Positions 47,699 through 58,474 are shown, counted from the stretch's first letter. The stretch: DNA of 64,000 bases from Chlamydoabsidia padenii (GCA_025330725.1 JAIWND010000053.1:62001-126000); one strand, 5' to 3'. A program made the numbers and translations. Notes: a model not told the origin generated them from the letters alone.

Positions 47699-49490
47699 TC
47701 AAGTATGGATATAGTTTCGACAATTGGCAGCTTCACAATAACAAGGGAATCGCCTGGACATGATGGTAGTATCGGTGGTATCAGTGTTGGATCCAATATA
47801 ATCAAATGTCAGTTCTTCACCAGGAGCCACATCCCGTTTTGTAAAAAACGCCAAACGATGGAAACTTGGATCAATACTGTCATAGAATACACCAAAAACC
47901 GCCAGATTAGGATCACAGGAATGGTTGAGATAGTGGCTAGCATTACCACATTGATACGAATCAATGACATTTTTTGTATCGCCATCCAGATCCATATTAA
48001 AGAGATAAGAGATACCAATACGATCGTAGATTTTACCCCTTCCCACCCCATCCTTGTCGCAGATGACTTCACCCAGGTACTGTTCCACAAAGGTCCCCTT
48101 TTTAATCTTGGTGACGGCTCGGACACCCCACCCTTTTCGTTTGGTCTTGAAGATTTCCAGAGGCATTTGGCGACCACGTTGCACTACCCGGTTGATACAT
48201 ACCGTCGCATCACACTTGCACGCCGTATTGCATTCGTAGATCGCGCCCTGGTGAGCAGCCTTGAGTCGTCCTGTTTTTCCATACGCAGCATTTTCGTGGC
48301 ACAAGGATTTACATTGGCGGTTGATACATTGACAGCCGGATAAAAACTCTGGTGGTGGTTTTTTGACGTCGGGGTTGATGATCAGGTCGTTCAGGTACAC
48401 AAAATAGTCGGGGAAGATCGCATCATCTTGTTCGTTGATCACATAAACAGGAGGAGACACACCATTAAAAGCCAAGACACCATCTGTATTCTTCACCAAT
48501 TCATGTTGTTGTTTCTATATAAAAAAGAAAAAGACAAGTTAGATATCAAAACAAAATCATGTACCACGTTGCTTTACCAATGATTCCGTTCTAGCACTTT
48601 CAAAACTGGTTTGGAATACAAGTAGTTCTTCTTCTGATTCCACAGCTTGACTGATAGACATGCAGCCAGGTAGTGCCTTTCAAAATAAAATAAAAATAGT
48701 GTGAGTTGTTTTACATATATTTTATTTAGAAAAGATGTTATTTACTTACCGGAGTATTGATCGCAGCCAAAGTGGCAGGGGAGAATTTGCTGGCCCGTTT
48801 CCCACCTAAAGGTTTGTCTTCCTCCACCAGTAGCCTTTTCTTTGAGTCGGGTACTGCTTCCCACCAAGTCTCGTCAAGATCGCTCGAGCTGGGTGTAGAC
48901 AAGGAAAGGTCTGGTGGTGTTGACGAAGGTGTGGTTAGCAGTGGAGGTGTGGGACTCTGCTTGCCACTGACGATATTCGGTGTTTGTTTGCTGTTGGTAT
49001 TCAGTATGCGTTTGTTGTTTCTGGGTGTTTGAGTTGCCTTCTTCTTTTGTGGCAAACGTGGGTCGGGATCGTAAACACCTCGTAAAAGATACCTGCCTTT
49101 GGTTCCTAGCTTCACATTACCGTTTTCCTTCTTGTATGCCTTGATAAAGTCTTGCACCAATTCATAATTACCCAAGAGATTCTCGGTACATTCCCAGGTG
49201 TTATGCTCTTGTGAATAACCATTCCATTGGATCAAATATTGGATATAACCCTATATTGGCATAACAAATAAAATATGAGTCACAGTTTCGACGTCAACGT
49301 TTTGTACTCCTCTTTATTGCTGATTTTGGTATAATGTATTTTTTTTTTCTACTCACATAGGAATAACACCTACCCACAATACGCTCGACCTAAAATGGAT
49401 AAAGTAAAAAATTGGTCATGTTTGTTATATCTGTAGTGAGAGAGCCACAGTAGTTTTAGCTTCCGCACTTACTTCGTATTCATCAGACAT
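47699..49490 (-). CDS. H3K9 methyltransferase, chromodomain plus SET (Clr4/SUV39)
   Basis: Heterochromatin histone methyltransferase. Exon 1 MSDEYE (from 49490) joins VERIVGRCYSY (donor GTGAGT) and GYIQYLIQWNGYSQEHNTWE to make the chromodomain with its aromatic cage residues. A Ser/Pro-rich linker of about 130 residues follows. Pre-SET: GCQCINRQCKSLCHENAAYG and YECNTACKCDATVCINRVVQ, the three-zinc cysteine cluster. SET: KRKGWGVRAVTKIKKGTFVE, SYLFNMDLDGD, NASHYLNHSCDPNLAVFGV and GEELTFDYIG. Post-SET: FPCYCEAANCRNYI. All catalytic blocks and zinc cysteines are present, so it should be active. Confidence 0.95.
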
Positions 49491-50553
49491 GGGGTATAGA
49501 TTCTAGAGATTAAGAGTGATGGGGAACGGAAAGACCAGCAAAAAAAAGAAAATGGCGACAAAGGAAAGAAAATATATACGGCGCTAAAATTGGATTGGCG
49601 CGGAGTTTTAATAGAGACCAATTAAAAGGTTTGTTGTTTTAGACTTTTAAAGTCATCACGGTGAAGGTGACACAAATATCGATGCTTTTTGATCGCTGTC
49701 CGGCACTAAAATGCTTCTTGATCTGAAGAGGTACATTCCTTGGTCAAACCATCCCTAGCTCTCACCTGAATGCACTAAGAGGAGAAAAAAGAATCAGATG
49801 ATGATCAATCAGTATAGCCAAAGGACATGTCACGTTTGTATCGAATGGAGCAAGTCCTTCCCGGGTCGTGCAACTGCATGACACCCGAGGGTTTCAAATC
49901 CCGATCAATGCAAGCAAAGGTGGAAAGAAATTCATGAATGAATTCACGCGTTTACTTTATAGCTGATTTGGTCTGCAGTGCTTTTTCTGGATTTGCAATG
50001 CTTGCCATTCGAGCTGGGCCTAATTCGAGTATAAAGTGAATGCATCCAAGCCCACCAGCCAGTCTGGCAAGTGAGTTCCCTGAAACACTCGCATGACTCA
50101 TATGATAAAAACATAAGAGAGCGTGTGCCGGTACCAAGGATCATAAAGTACCTTCGAAAAAAAAAATGATGTCGGGATTTGAATTTGCACCCCCTTGTCG
50201 AAAAGAATAGCATGAATCCTTCAAGAGAACCGAAATCAAAACAAAGGAAAAGAAGATCAGCCCAATCAGGAAACGGAGCACGCGGTATACGTGGGAAGAT
50301 GCGGATGAAAAGCGAATAGTGTCGTTCAACGAAACATCGTGTAACGCCGGGGTTTGAACGGGGAATAAAATTGGGTAATCCCGCTTTGGATCAGGTTGGA
50401 TGACGCTACACTCAACTCGGGTTTTCAAATGAACCGATCCGACATTAACTGTGTCTTGACTACAGAGATTTGAGATCTATTCACTGTCAAAGAGTGATGC
50501 AGAGAGGGAGGTCAATACTTTTGTTCAGGATCCGAATATTTCAAATGACATAC
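49491..50553. other. Accessory spacer
   Basis: No supported gene. It carries CGGGATTTGAA at 49893-49903 (minus) and 50173-50183 (plus). The frames here are short and without motifs. Confidence 0.45.
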
Positions 50554-50762
50554 CTTTGCTGTGGCAGTGTTTGCATGGTTGGTCACATTGATTTACGAAA
50601 TGATCAGCAGACTGACAGTTAAAGCACTCATGAGGAGAAGGGTCTTGTTGTTGTTTTGACGCATCAAACCTTCCACTACCACCTTGTTTCATTTCCTGCA
50701 CCAGTAGGTGAATTTCCTCAGCACCATCGGAGTCAGATTCAAGAAGGACTTGGCGATTACCC
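50554..50762 (-). pseudogene. Retroelement gag fragment with CCHC zinc knuckle
   Basis: The minus strand reads GNRQVLLESDSDGAEEIHLL, VQEMKQGGSGRFDASKQQQD, then CFNCQSADHFVNQC, an exact C-x2-C-x4-H-x4-C zinc knuckle, then CKHCHSKG as a second knuckle that is cut off. The segment is bounded by CAG at its 5' side and AAAG|GTATGT at its 3' side, so it looks like one exon of a spliced gene. Neighbouring exons were not identified. Confidence 0.6.
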
Positions 50763-51104
50763 CTGAAAAATACCGCAATGCGGATTCAAGTCCCGCTCTT
50801 CATTTCGAGCCAAAGATAAAGTAATAGTAGGAGCATTGATAATGTTAACAACATTTACAGGTTCATTGTTTACTTTGTCTTCCCAACATCACAAATGTAA
50901 AAGGCGCTGGAATGGGATGGATGGAATTCCTAGAGGGTGACCCTGCAAATACTGCGTATATAAAAATTTGGGCGTTTCCTTTTTTCCCTTCTCATTTCTT
51001 GCCGATGTCTGAGCCTATAACGACCAACAAATTTTGAACTGACAACGCCTTCAAATCTTTCCATGATATAGATTCCATAGTCCACCCAACAACCCCTGAT
51101 TTGA
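50763..51104. other. Spacer, no gene seen
   Basis: It holds a ggaatgggatggatggaatt string near 50910 that is shared with the foldback at 8295. No coding frame supported. Confidence 0.4.
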
Positions 51105-51600
51105 ATCCCGATTCATGCAAATTCACGGCCCACCTCATTATATTCACCACTACACTTAGTCCTAACTATACGCCCGCAGGATGGCGAGATGTGATCCATG
51201 CTAGCGATGGCGATGTTTTAATTTTAGATTCCGATTCTGCATGAATTTCCCAATCCAACAAACTAAATGTCGTTGCCAGGGGTGGCCTAGGAGAGGAGCA
51301 ATTTACGTTTGAAAAAAAAATCCAAGAGTCTTTTCACCGTAGTAACAATCCCTGATTATGCAGATTCGAATCTCGATTCATGCAAATTCACCTCCCACCT
51401 AAACATATTCACCCCTACACCTGGCCCCAACTCTACGCCCGTGGGTAGTAAGATGTGATTCATGCAAATAAACGCGGTTTTTTAATTTCAGATCCCGATT
51501 CTGCATGATTTTCCCAATCCAGCAAATCAAGTGTCGTTGTCAGGGGTATTCTAGGAGAGGAGCAATTCACGTTTGAAAAAAAAATCCAAGAGTCTTTTCA
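51105..51600 (+). repeat. Tandem duplication, about 265-bp period
   Basis: Units 51105-51336 and 51368-51600 share, in order, cgattcatgcaaattcac, acgcccg, agatgtgat, ttttaattt.aga, gattctgcatga, gtcgttg.cagggg, and ctaggagaggagcaatt, ending aaaatccaagagtctttt. The copies have diverged by scattered substitutions. It directly precedes the Helitron remnant. Confidence 0.8.
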
Positions 51601-51639
51601 TCATGCCAAAATCATAGCCCAATCATTAAAAGATGCCAG

Positions 51640-52285
51640 CCGGCGACTTCCGCCCGTTTATTCATTAAAAACGAGATTATTGAAGTAGATGCCATAAACA
51701 ATCAAGCAGCAGTAGTTTTTCCAGGAGAAGTTCAGTTATATGAATCATGTAATAGCATCAGTGATTCCGATTATCCTGATTCTATATCTGATGCAACTAA
51801 CTACCTGGTAAAAGTTCTTAAACTCACTAAATCCAAGAGGTATGCTGAGTTATACACTGGAGCTGAAACTTGGAATGCCATCAATTGCTCTTAGGAATAT
51901 TGATATAAACAATGGGCTTTATAATGGAACCAAAATTAATGTGACAAAACTGCTGAAGTATTCAATTGCCGTCCGGCTGTATAACTGTCCCGATGGAGTG
52001 GAGTATCTTTTGCCACGGATATCTTTTTTGACACATGATGGTGACCACCCCTTCAAACTAATGCGACGCCAGTTTCCTGTGCGGCTTGCCTTTGCCATGA
52101 CTATTCACAAGGCACAAGGCCAGACACTGTCAAACGTTGGTATTTACCTGAGTTACTCCGTGTTTACACATGGACAGCTCTACGTAGCCTTTTCACGATC
52201 AACAAACGCGCGAAATCTACATGCTGCTATTCCCTCAAACACATCCTCAATCCCAAATGTAGCCTACACCAAAGTACTCATTTAA
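51640..52285 (+). pseudogene. Helitron Pif1-like helicase, C-terminal remnant
   Basis: An upstream frame reads IIEVDAINNQAAVVFPGEVQ then LYESCNSISDSDYPDSISDA. After a frame change comes LELKLGMPSIALRNIDINNG, LYNGTKINVTKLLKYSIAVR, LMRRQFPVRLAFAMTIHKAQ with GQTLSNVGIYLS, and HGQLYVAFSRSTNARNL (helicase motifs V and VI region), to a stop at 52285. These are the terminal blocks of the Helitron Rep-helicase. The rest of the protein is missing upstream. Confidence 0.85.
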
Positions 52286-53529
52286 ACTACCCGTTTTTCT
52301 TTCTTTTTTGACTCCTTCTGGCGAAGCCAACACTTTTTTTTTTTCCTGTTTCTTCCAGCTACACAATATAAACCATTACATCTTTAACAGCTTTCCATTC
52401 AACTGTGACCTAACTTTTAATACACAAACTGTTATTTTATTCAAAGCTTTATGTGTCGGAAGCAGCCCTAGCAAAGCGAAGAGTGGATGCTGGTTCAACA
52501 AAAACCATAACCATTTATATCACTTAATCTGATATTTTGACTATATATATTTCACTCCTAAAAAGTCACAGTGATGCCATCTTAGCCTTGATTTCAATAT
52601 CATCAATCCCCGTTTCCCCTTTTGAGCACTGTTATTAACATGCCATCAGAGTTACGAATATTTCAAATCTTACTCCTGTACTTTGCATAGGATAACTTTG
52701 TTCCATAGGTGAAGAATGAAATGTCAGCTAGTATTATGCGGAAGTATCTTTTTTCTTTTCTTTTCAACTCACCGTTGACAGCTCAAGCTGACTTGCTCTC
52801 TTCACTCTCAAAGGAGAGGGGTAAGCCATCTTCTTATCCAAAGAGTGATCAAAAAAACTGGTATTGAAAGTTATATGTGTTTTTTTGTGGCGAAGAATCC
52901 CCAAAGGAAATTGAAAGCGTTTTAATGCAAACTAAAAAAATCAAACGACCCCCGTGTGAACTTTTTTTTTTTCATCCACTGACCACTTTTCTGTTCCAGA
53001 TGTTTACCATTTGCAAATGATTATACCCTTATCTAAAAATTCTAATATCAGTGAGGAATGCAAGTGTTCCAAACACTTTGTTACACTTTCCCATAGTCGA
53101 AATCCTCAATGAACGCCTTTGCATAAATGTCGGGATTTGAATTTTCGTGAGTCGAATTTTGCATGATACGATAAAGGTTCACAATCCTATAATCAACTGG
53201 GACCACTACCTGTAAAAAGCAGGAGACTCGAGAAAGAGGGGAAATGTCGTCAAAAAAGTTTCTTCATCATCGGTGCCGATGTAGCCCAAGTATGATTGTC
53301 GATTACCATAAAAATGTTGAGGCTTCGCAACCTTCGGCTTCCTTTATGTTGATTTGTCGTCCACACTCGATGATTGTGTAATTAAAGACTTTATGAATAC
53401 TGAGTCAAAGGTGTGGGTCAAGTTTATTAGATAAAAGTGACAGAGAGAAGAAAACAGTAATACAAAAACTACTCCCCGGATATAACAACTGGACTATCAA
53501 TAGAGAACTGCCCTATATAGGATTCCATC
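52286..53529. other. Spacer downstream of the Helitron remnant
   Basis: I see no gene. It may include the Helitron 3' end, but no CTRR plus hairpin was secured. CGGGATTTGAA lies at 53131-53141, followed by ttttgcatgata. Confidence 0.4.
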
Positions 53530-53751
53530 TTGAGACTGAGTATTCTGACATGTAGTACAATATCTACTTATGTCCTATTGGAATATGACAGATTGCAACA
53601 TGAATACAAGTTGCTCGTTGATGTTTTCATTGGACATGATAATCGAAGTTTACTGTTGATTCAATTATACTGTAAAGAAGATTTGCTGGGGCGAATGGCA
53701 AGATGCATTATGGTAAACTGGAGCTATCAATACGAAAAAGGAACAAGCTAG
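53530..53751 (+). pseudogene. Possible MULE-type transposase scrap
   Basis: The frame reads LLEYDRLQHEYKLLVDVFIG then HDNRSLLLIQLYCKEDLLGR. The pattern VDVFIG-H/D-N-R-S-LLL-Q resembles the segment around the first catalytic Asp of MULE/FAR1 transposases. It is short and isolated, so the call is tentative. Confidence 0.25.
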
Positions 53752-53946
53752 GACAAAGTGATTTCTCTATTTGGGTTTCAAGTCTTGTATTATCTGATGC
53801 GCGATTAGATTTCACACTGATCAGTGAGAAAGAAATGCAACAGGGGTAGAGTGACTGATACTAAAGAAGACGAGATGATTAGATAAAGAACTATACTTAA
53901 CATCTAAATATGATGATAGGTCTCAGATTTTAAATTATTATCCATC

Positions 53947-54591
53947 TCATGCAATTTTTTTTAACATTCCATAATTTTTAAATATATCTTCTATTTCTTT
54001 TAAAATATCTTTTACATAAATATTATTTTTACAATTACTTATATTATTCACTTTTATAAAAAGTTTTATATATCTATATAATTTTTCACATAACTCATCA
54101 TTTTTATAATCACTTTTAGATGTTTCTTTATCAATATTTTTATTCTTATTTATACTTACAACTTTTTTATTATCATAATTTATATTTGTAATAGTGTTTT
54201 TTTTATCTTTATCTTTATTTATAAAATCTAATTGTTCAGATATATGGCAAGGAGGAGAATTAATATTGTTATCAATATTATATTCAGATGAATTGTCATA
54301 TGTCTTTGTATTTCCTTTGTTGATATTCTCATCATCTAATAATCTTCTTTTTTTAATATTATCTTTGTATTTTTGTTTTTTCTTTCTTCTTTTTATTTTA
54401 TAGTCGATATAATAAATATCTGTTTTATTTTTCATAATATTAATTTTAAAAGATTTTGTAATCTCATCAAATTCTATATTTATTTTTTTTATATCATATT
54501 GTTCCATTTTTTTCATTATAAACATACGTTTTATATTTTTTAAAAATAAATCGTCATAAATTATATCCTCAAAATCTATATTATTGTCCAT
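53947..54591 (-). CDS. AT-rich ORF of foreign composition, unknown function
   Basis: An intact 214-codon frame, MDNNIDFEDIIYDDLFLKNI..., ending DIFKNYGMLKKIA. The DNA is far more AT-rich than its surroundings: two 60-base blocks at 54001 and 54061 hold 6 and 10 G or C. The protein is rich in Asn, Lys, Ile and Asp with a basic KRRKKKQKYKDNIKKRR patch near residue 90 and a helical Lys/Glu C-terminus. There is no intron, signal peptide or TM segment. No family is recognised. Upstream on the same strand, AAAATTGA (54620-54627) lies 29 bases from the ATG; that octamer is the known early promoter core of mimiviruses, but it can arise by chance in such AT-rich DNA. Confidence 0.6.
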   Translation of the reverse strand: MDNNIDFEDIIYDDLFLKNIKRMFIMKKMEQYDIKKINIEFDEITKSFKINIMKNKTDIYYIDYKIKRRKKKQKYKDNIKKRRLLDDENINKGNTKTYDNSSEYNIDNNINSPPCHISEQLDFINKDKDKKNTITNINYDNKKVVSINKNKNIDKETSKSDYKNDELCEKLYRYIKLFIKVNNISNCKNNIYVKDILKEIEDIFKNYGMLKKIA

Positions 54592-55416
54592 TTCAACTTT
54601 TTTTTATTTTTATCAAAATTCAATTTTTATCCATTTCGTACACTTTTTAAAATGTGAGAGTTATCTTCATAATATACCATACTTAACTAATAAGACAGAT
54701 CTTACTTGATTGAAACAATTATCAGGCGAGGAAAAGAGGAAACAAAAGATAGAACCAAAAACGAATCGGGATTTGAATTACCTGATTATGCATAGTGATA
54801 CAAAGATTAGGGGTTGGATATCAAGACAAGGAAGACAGGAATCAAGGAATACTTGATGAAGACATTACCAGACTACTGCACTAATACTGTAACTACAACC
54901 TGGAAAGTTTTTGGTTTTAAAGAAGAAGAGAGAGAAAGTTAAGGCGAAAAAAAAGGGACAACTTTATTTCATGTCTCGAGAGAGGGTTTATAATATGAAG
55001 ACCGGAATTCAACCAAGTATATTTTAGTATTTTTTAGGGGTAATCATCCAAGTCCTTCTTGCGTCATGAGCATGGCACAACCACATTTCAAAACCCTCTA
55101 ATATAAAAGTTGCTATCAATGCCCAGTACTTACACACTGTTTGATCATCTTCACATTCCCGATTAATCGCTTTTTGTTTTTAAATCCCGATACATGCACT
55201 TGAAACATCGCCGCCTATATTGCTAAATCCCAACTGTATGCTTTGTGGAATCTATACTTTCAATTGAGTTTTACAAGCCCACAACAGGTACACTTTATGA
55301 TAAAGTGGGATTTGCTTTATAAACTGCTCTCATTCTTGCATCTCTTATTTCGTCATATGATAAAGTGTATTTCTTTCCTTTTTTTTTTTTTTTTTTTTTT
55401 TCGTCTTCAATCCCTA
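54592..55416. other. Spacer, AT-rich island edge
   Basis: AT content falls back to the local norm by about 54660. CGGGATTTGAA at 54767-54777 and TTTAAATCCCG at 55179-55189 are present, and a T24 run lies near 55380. No gene. Confidence 0.4.
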
Positions 55417-55520
55417 ATGGACTCTAATCAACCGGTAGAAATTCGGTCCCTCATTTTAAATTGCGCAGGCTCGACCCTAACGGCGGATACCTCTTTCCAT
55501 TCGGACTTTTATGGCGTCTG
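55417..55520 (+). other. Candidate alternative or relic first exon of ISC1
   Basis: ATG (55417) opens MDSNQPVEIRSLILNC, close to the genuine exon 1 protein MESNKLSILSLNCW. It runs 34 codons plus TG and ends at a consensus donor GTAAGT. Both first exons therefore end in TG and would complete a Trp codon with exon 2. A poly-T promoter-like tract precedes each. Confidence 0.35.
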
Positions 55521-55829
55521 GTAAGTGGTAATTTGGTGATACGTCGTGTTCTCTTGTCTGTTGCTTGTATTGACTCTTCTCACACCCTATGATCAAGTGG
55601 ATAAGTATGCTAATGCTTTCATCGTGTTCACCGAGTATCAAGTATTCTTTCTGTCTCTCTTTGAATGGCTGACTGGGTATGGCGCCATTGAAATGTAGGT
55701 TGGCGCCGAGATTATGCGGGAACATGATTTTTAGATCCAGACCTTGGTCGGATGTTTAAAATATTTTTGGGAAAAGGAATTCCACATCCAGCTTCCCTTT
55801 TCTTTTTTCTTTTCTTTTTTAACTTCTCC

Positions 55830-57593
55830 ATGGAATCAAACAAATTATCGATCCTGTCTCTTAATTGCTGGTAAGATTGACAAAGGCAAAGAAAAGGACA
55901 TTGTTATTCTTATCATTCTATTCTTTTGTTTTATTGTTATGATAGGGGTCTTTACGTTGTATCGAAAAAACGTAAATTCCGTTTGAACGCCATCGCCGAA
56001 GCCATTCAACAAGCATCCTACGATATTGTCACTCTACAAGAAGTTTGGGTACATGATGACTACAAGAAACTAAAATCTTGTGTCTCAACGAAACTTCCTC
56101 ATGCCAAGTATTTTTACAGGTAATTCGGAATACACAATTAACAGTACTCAATTAACCACTTAGTAATTAATCCCTCTCTCTTTCTCTCTTTTTCTCCTTC
56201 TTCTTCTTCTTCTCAATATTAGTGGCGCTCTTGGAAGTGGTTTGGTTATTTTGTCAAGATTCCCTATTATACAAACCTCTTATTATCAGTATACTTTGGC
56301 TGGTCGGCCTTTGAAGGTGTTCCATGGTGATTATTACGTAGGAAAAGGATGCGCTTCTGCTTGTCTTGAACACCCTATCGTGGGTATTATACAAGTATTC
56401 ACAACTCATGTAAGTATGGATACATTCTCAGTTTTTACAATGCTAAACAACCTTTTTTTGTTGTACTTACTAGTTGCATGCTGGATATGGGAAATCAGAC
56501 GAGTATCAAGGACACCGAATCAGTGAATCATGGGAATTGGCCAACTTGATAAGATCTGCTTCTGCTCAGGGACGACAAGTAATTGTTGTAAGTATAAAGA
56601 ATAACCAGTCGGAAACACTACTCATCATTCTTTTTTCTTTTTTCTAATCACTATCTTTAATCTATAAAGACTGGTGACTTTAATAGTACCCCGACAACCT
56701 ACAACTATAGACTTCTGATTGAACATGCGTTCATGACAGATTCGTGGATGGAGGTTAATAAACAAGATTCTGACGTATTATCAAACCAACAAACGATGGA
56801 AAACAACGATACGGAAGATGCTTTTATCCAACTATTTGGTGTTACTTGCAACTCATCATCCAACACTTGGTCCAAACACTTTAATCATCACCCTCAAAGA
56901 CAGAAACAACCACACTCGGCAAAAGGGAATCGTCTGGATTATATCTTTTATCGACGCTCACCTCAGCTATGGTGTTCTGAATCTTGTGTGGTCATGACGG
57001 AACGTATCCCCGGAACGGATATGAGTTACTCTGATCACTTTGGTGTGCAATCCAATTTCGTTATTGGTAGGGAAAATATGGATAGATCGACAACCGGATC
57101 TCTGACTACTGGCAACAACGATCATCATAAACAACAACATTCCATGACACCTACTACGGCAATGATCTCTCACCCTACATTTACAAATCTCGATTTGACA
57201 ACTGTACAAGAACTTATCCTTTTGTTACAAGTGGATCAGCAAAAGATCGCACAGACTGCACGACGATTCTTACAGTGTTTTGTTGCTTTGGTGGCCTTGG
57301 TCCTTATATTATATATTGCTATGGTGGTGGTACCATATCGTGTGGTGACAACAACACCCATACCTCGATATGATTCGGATAATCTCCTTATTGTTTGGCT
57401 TCTTCCTTTTTTGGTCGGTATTCCTCTTATTGTGTGCTCGGTGCTGGCTATGGTGTGCCTTTTGGTAGGATTTGTGTTTGGATACGGTGAAAAACAGGCA
57501 ATGCATCAGTTTGTTACGGATCTACAAACCCTTCTCCATGGGATTCAACTACGAAATAGGGGGCTGTCCACCAACTCAATGGATTCACAATAG
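55830..57593 (+). CDS. ISC1: Inositol phosphosphingolipid phospholipase C (Isc1/nSMase)
   Basis: Hydrolyses complex sphingolipids to ceramide. Exon 1 (55830-55870) encodes MESNKLSILSLNCW; exon 2 starts at 55946 with GLYVVSKKRKFRLNAIAEAI. Catalytic blocks: LQEVW (metal-binding Glu), SGLVILSRFPI, DEYQGHRISE, TGDFNSTP and SYSDHFGV (catalytic His), all intact. The C-terminal third carries two TM segments, FVALVALVLILYIAMVVV and IVWLLPFLVGIPLIVCSVLA continuing to GFVFGYG, as in Isc1, which anchor it to membranes. Five exons, about 470 residues. The five introns are 60-110 bases except for the upstream alternative leader. Confidence 0.93.
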
Positions 57594-58009
57594 AATACTG
57601 TAAAATGTACAACTTTTTTTTTACTTCATTACGCACCTCCACACACATGGACATAGACATATACATAGACATCCTTTAGTTAACTGTAGATAATAATTCC
57701 CGCCCCCTAGTAATTAGACAGACTGGGTCATTTGTATGTTACAATTATATTTGTACCAATAAAGCACTTTTTAACCACCAAATCCTTTCTCAGTTGACTT
57801 GCTTGTAAAACTTTACCTTCTCGGTATCTCTTTTATTTTTTATCCTTACTAAAAGCTAGAATATTTTGGCGCTCACTCTTTTAAAAGTTATCAATAAACA
57901 TCCTTTACCAAAACTACCTTAACATAAACCAGCGTCGCTACAAGCGGCCTTTGAAAATGAAATCGATTAATTAATTAATTATTGAACTGGGCCGAACATT
58001 ACACTCGTC
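57594..58009. other. Spacer with degraded LTR piece
   Basis: An AATAAAGC string near 57758 is a likely ISC1 poly-A signal. tagaatattttggcgctcac near 57856 is a degraded form of the LTR block seen at 58262. Confidence 0.4.
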
Positions 58010-58356
58010 TTTAGCCACTGGTATAATAGTCTCCTTTCCTCATCCCCAAAAAGAATCTTTAGCTTTTATCAAGTTCCTCTATTAATAAGAAACTCAGTGC
58101 AAAACCCTCTTCAAGACCCATATTTCTTTATCATCTACTTTGTCTATCAAGTTACCTAACAAGCGTAACGTTGTCTACTGTGATCTACTTTTGTTTATTT
58201 TCAAGTTCCGCTTTCCCGATTTGGAACTCTTTTTACTTTTATTCTTTTTAACAAGAACATAAAAAGATTCTGGTGCTCACCGCTTTTATTATTCTCAAGA
58301 CATACTTTTGAACCTGATACATCTACCAGATTTCGCCGTATTGCTTCCGTTCAACA
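58010..58356 (+). repeat. LTR-like repeat, right arm
   Basis: Inverted relative to the left copies. It carries aaagattctggtgctcacc (58262 on) and aagttacctaacaagcgtaa, and ends ccgttcaaca at 58356, 44 bases from the 3' end of the minus-strand tRNA-Arg. Diverged from the left copies. Confidence 0.5.
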
Positions 58357-58400
58357 TAAAAAGTCACGTGACTTTTGATAACAGGTGCAAAAAATGAGGA

Positions 58401-58474
58401 TGAGACTACCAGGGGTCGAACCTGGAATCTCCTGATTCGTAGTCAGACGCCTTGTCCAATTGGGCCATAGTCCC
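58401..58474 (-). tRNA. tRNA-Arg(ACG), copy 4 (minus)
   Basis: Exact reverse complement of the 74-base genes at 6297 and 13863, with the same 3' flank containing the gtcacgtgac palindrome. Confidence 0.95.

Noticed and set aside
54194..54403. Phe/Ser/Leu-rich frame opposite the AT-rich ORF
   Set aside because: It is the antisense shadow of the Lys/Asn-rich minus-strand frame.
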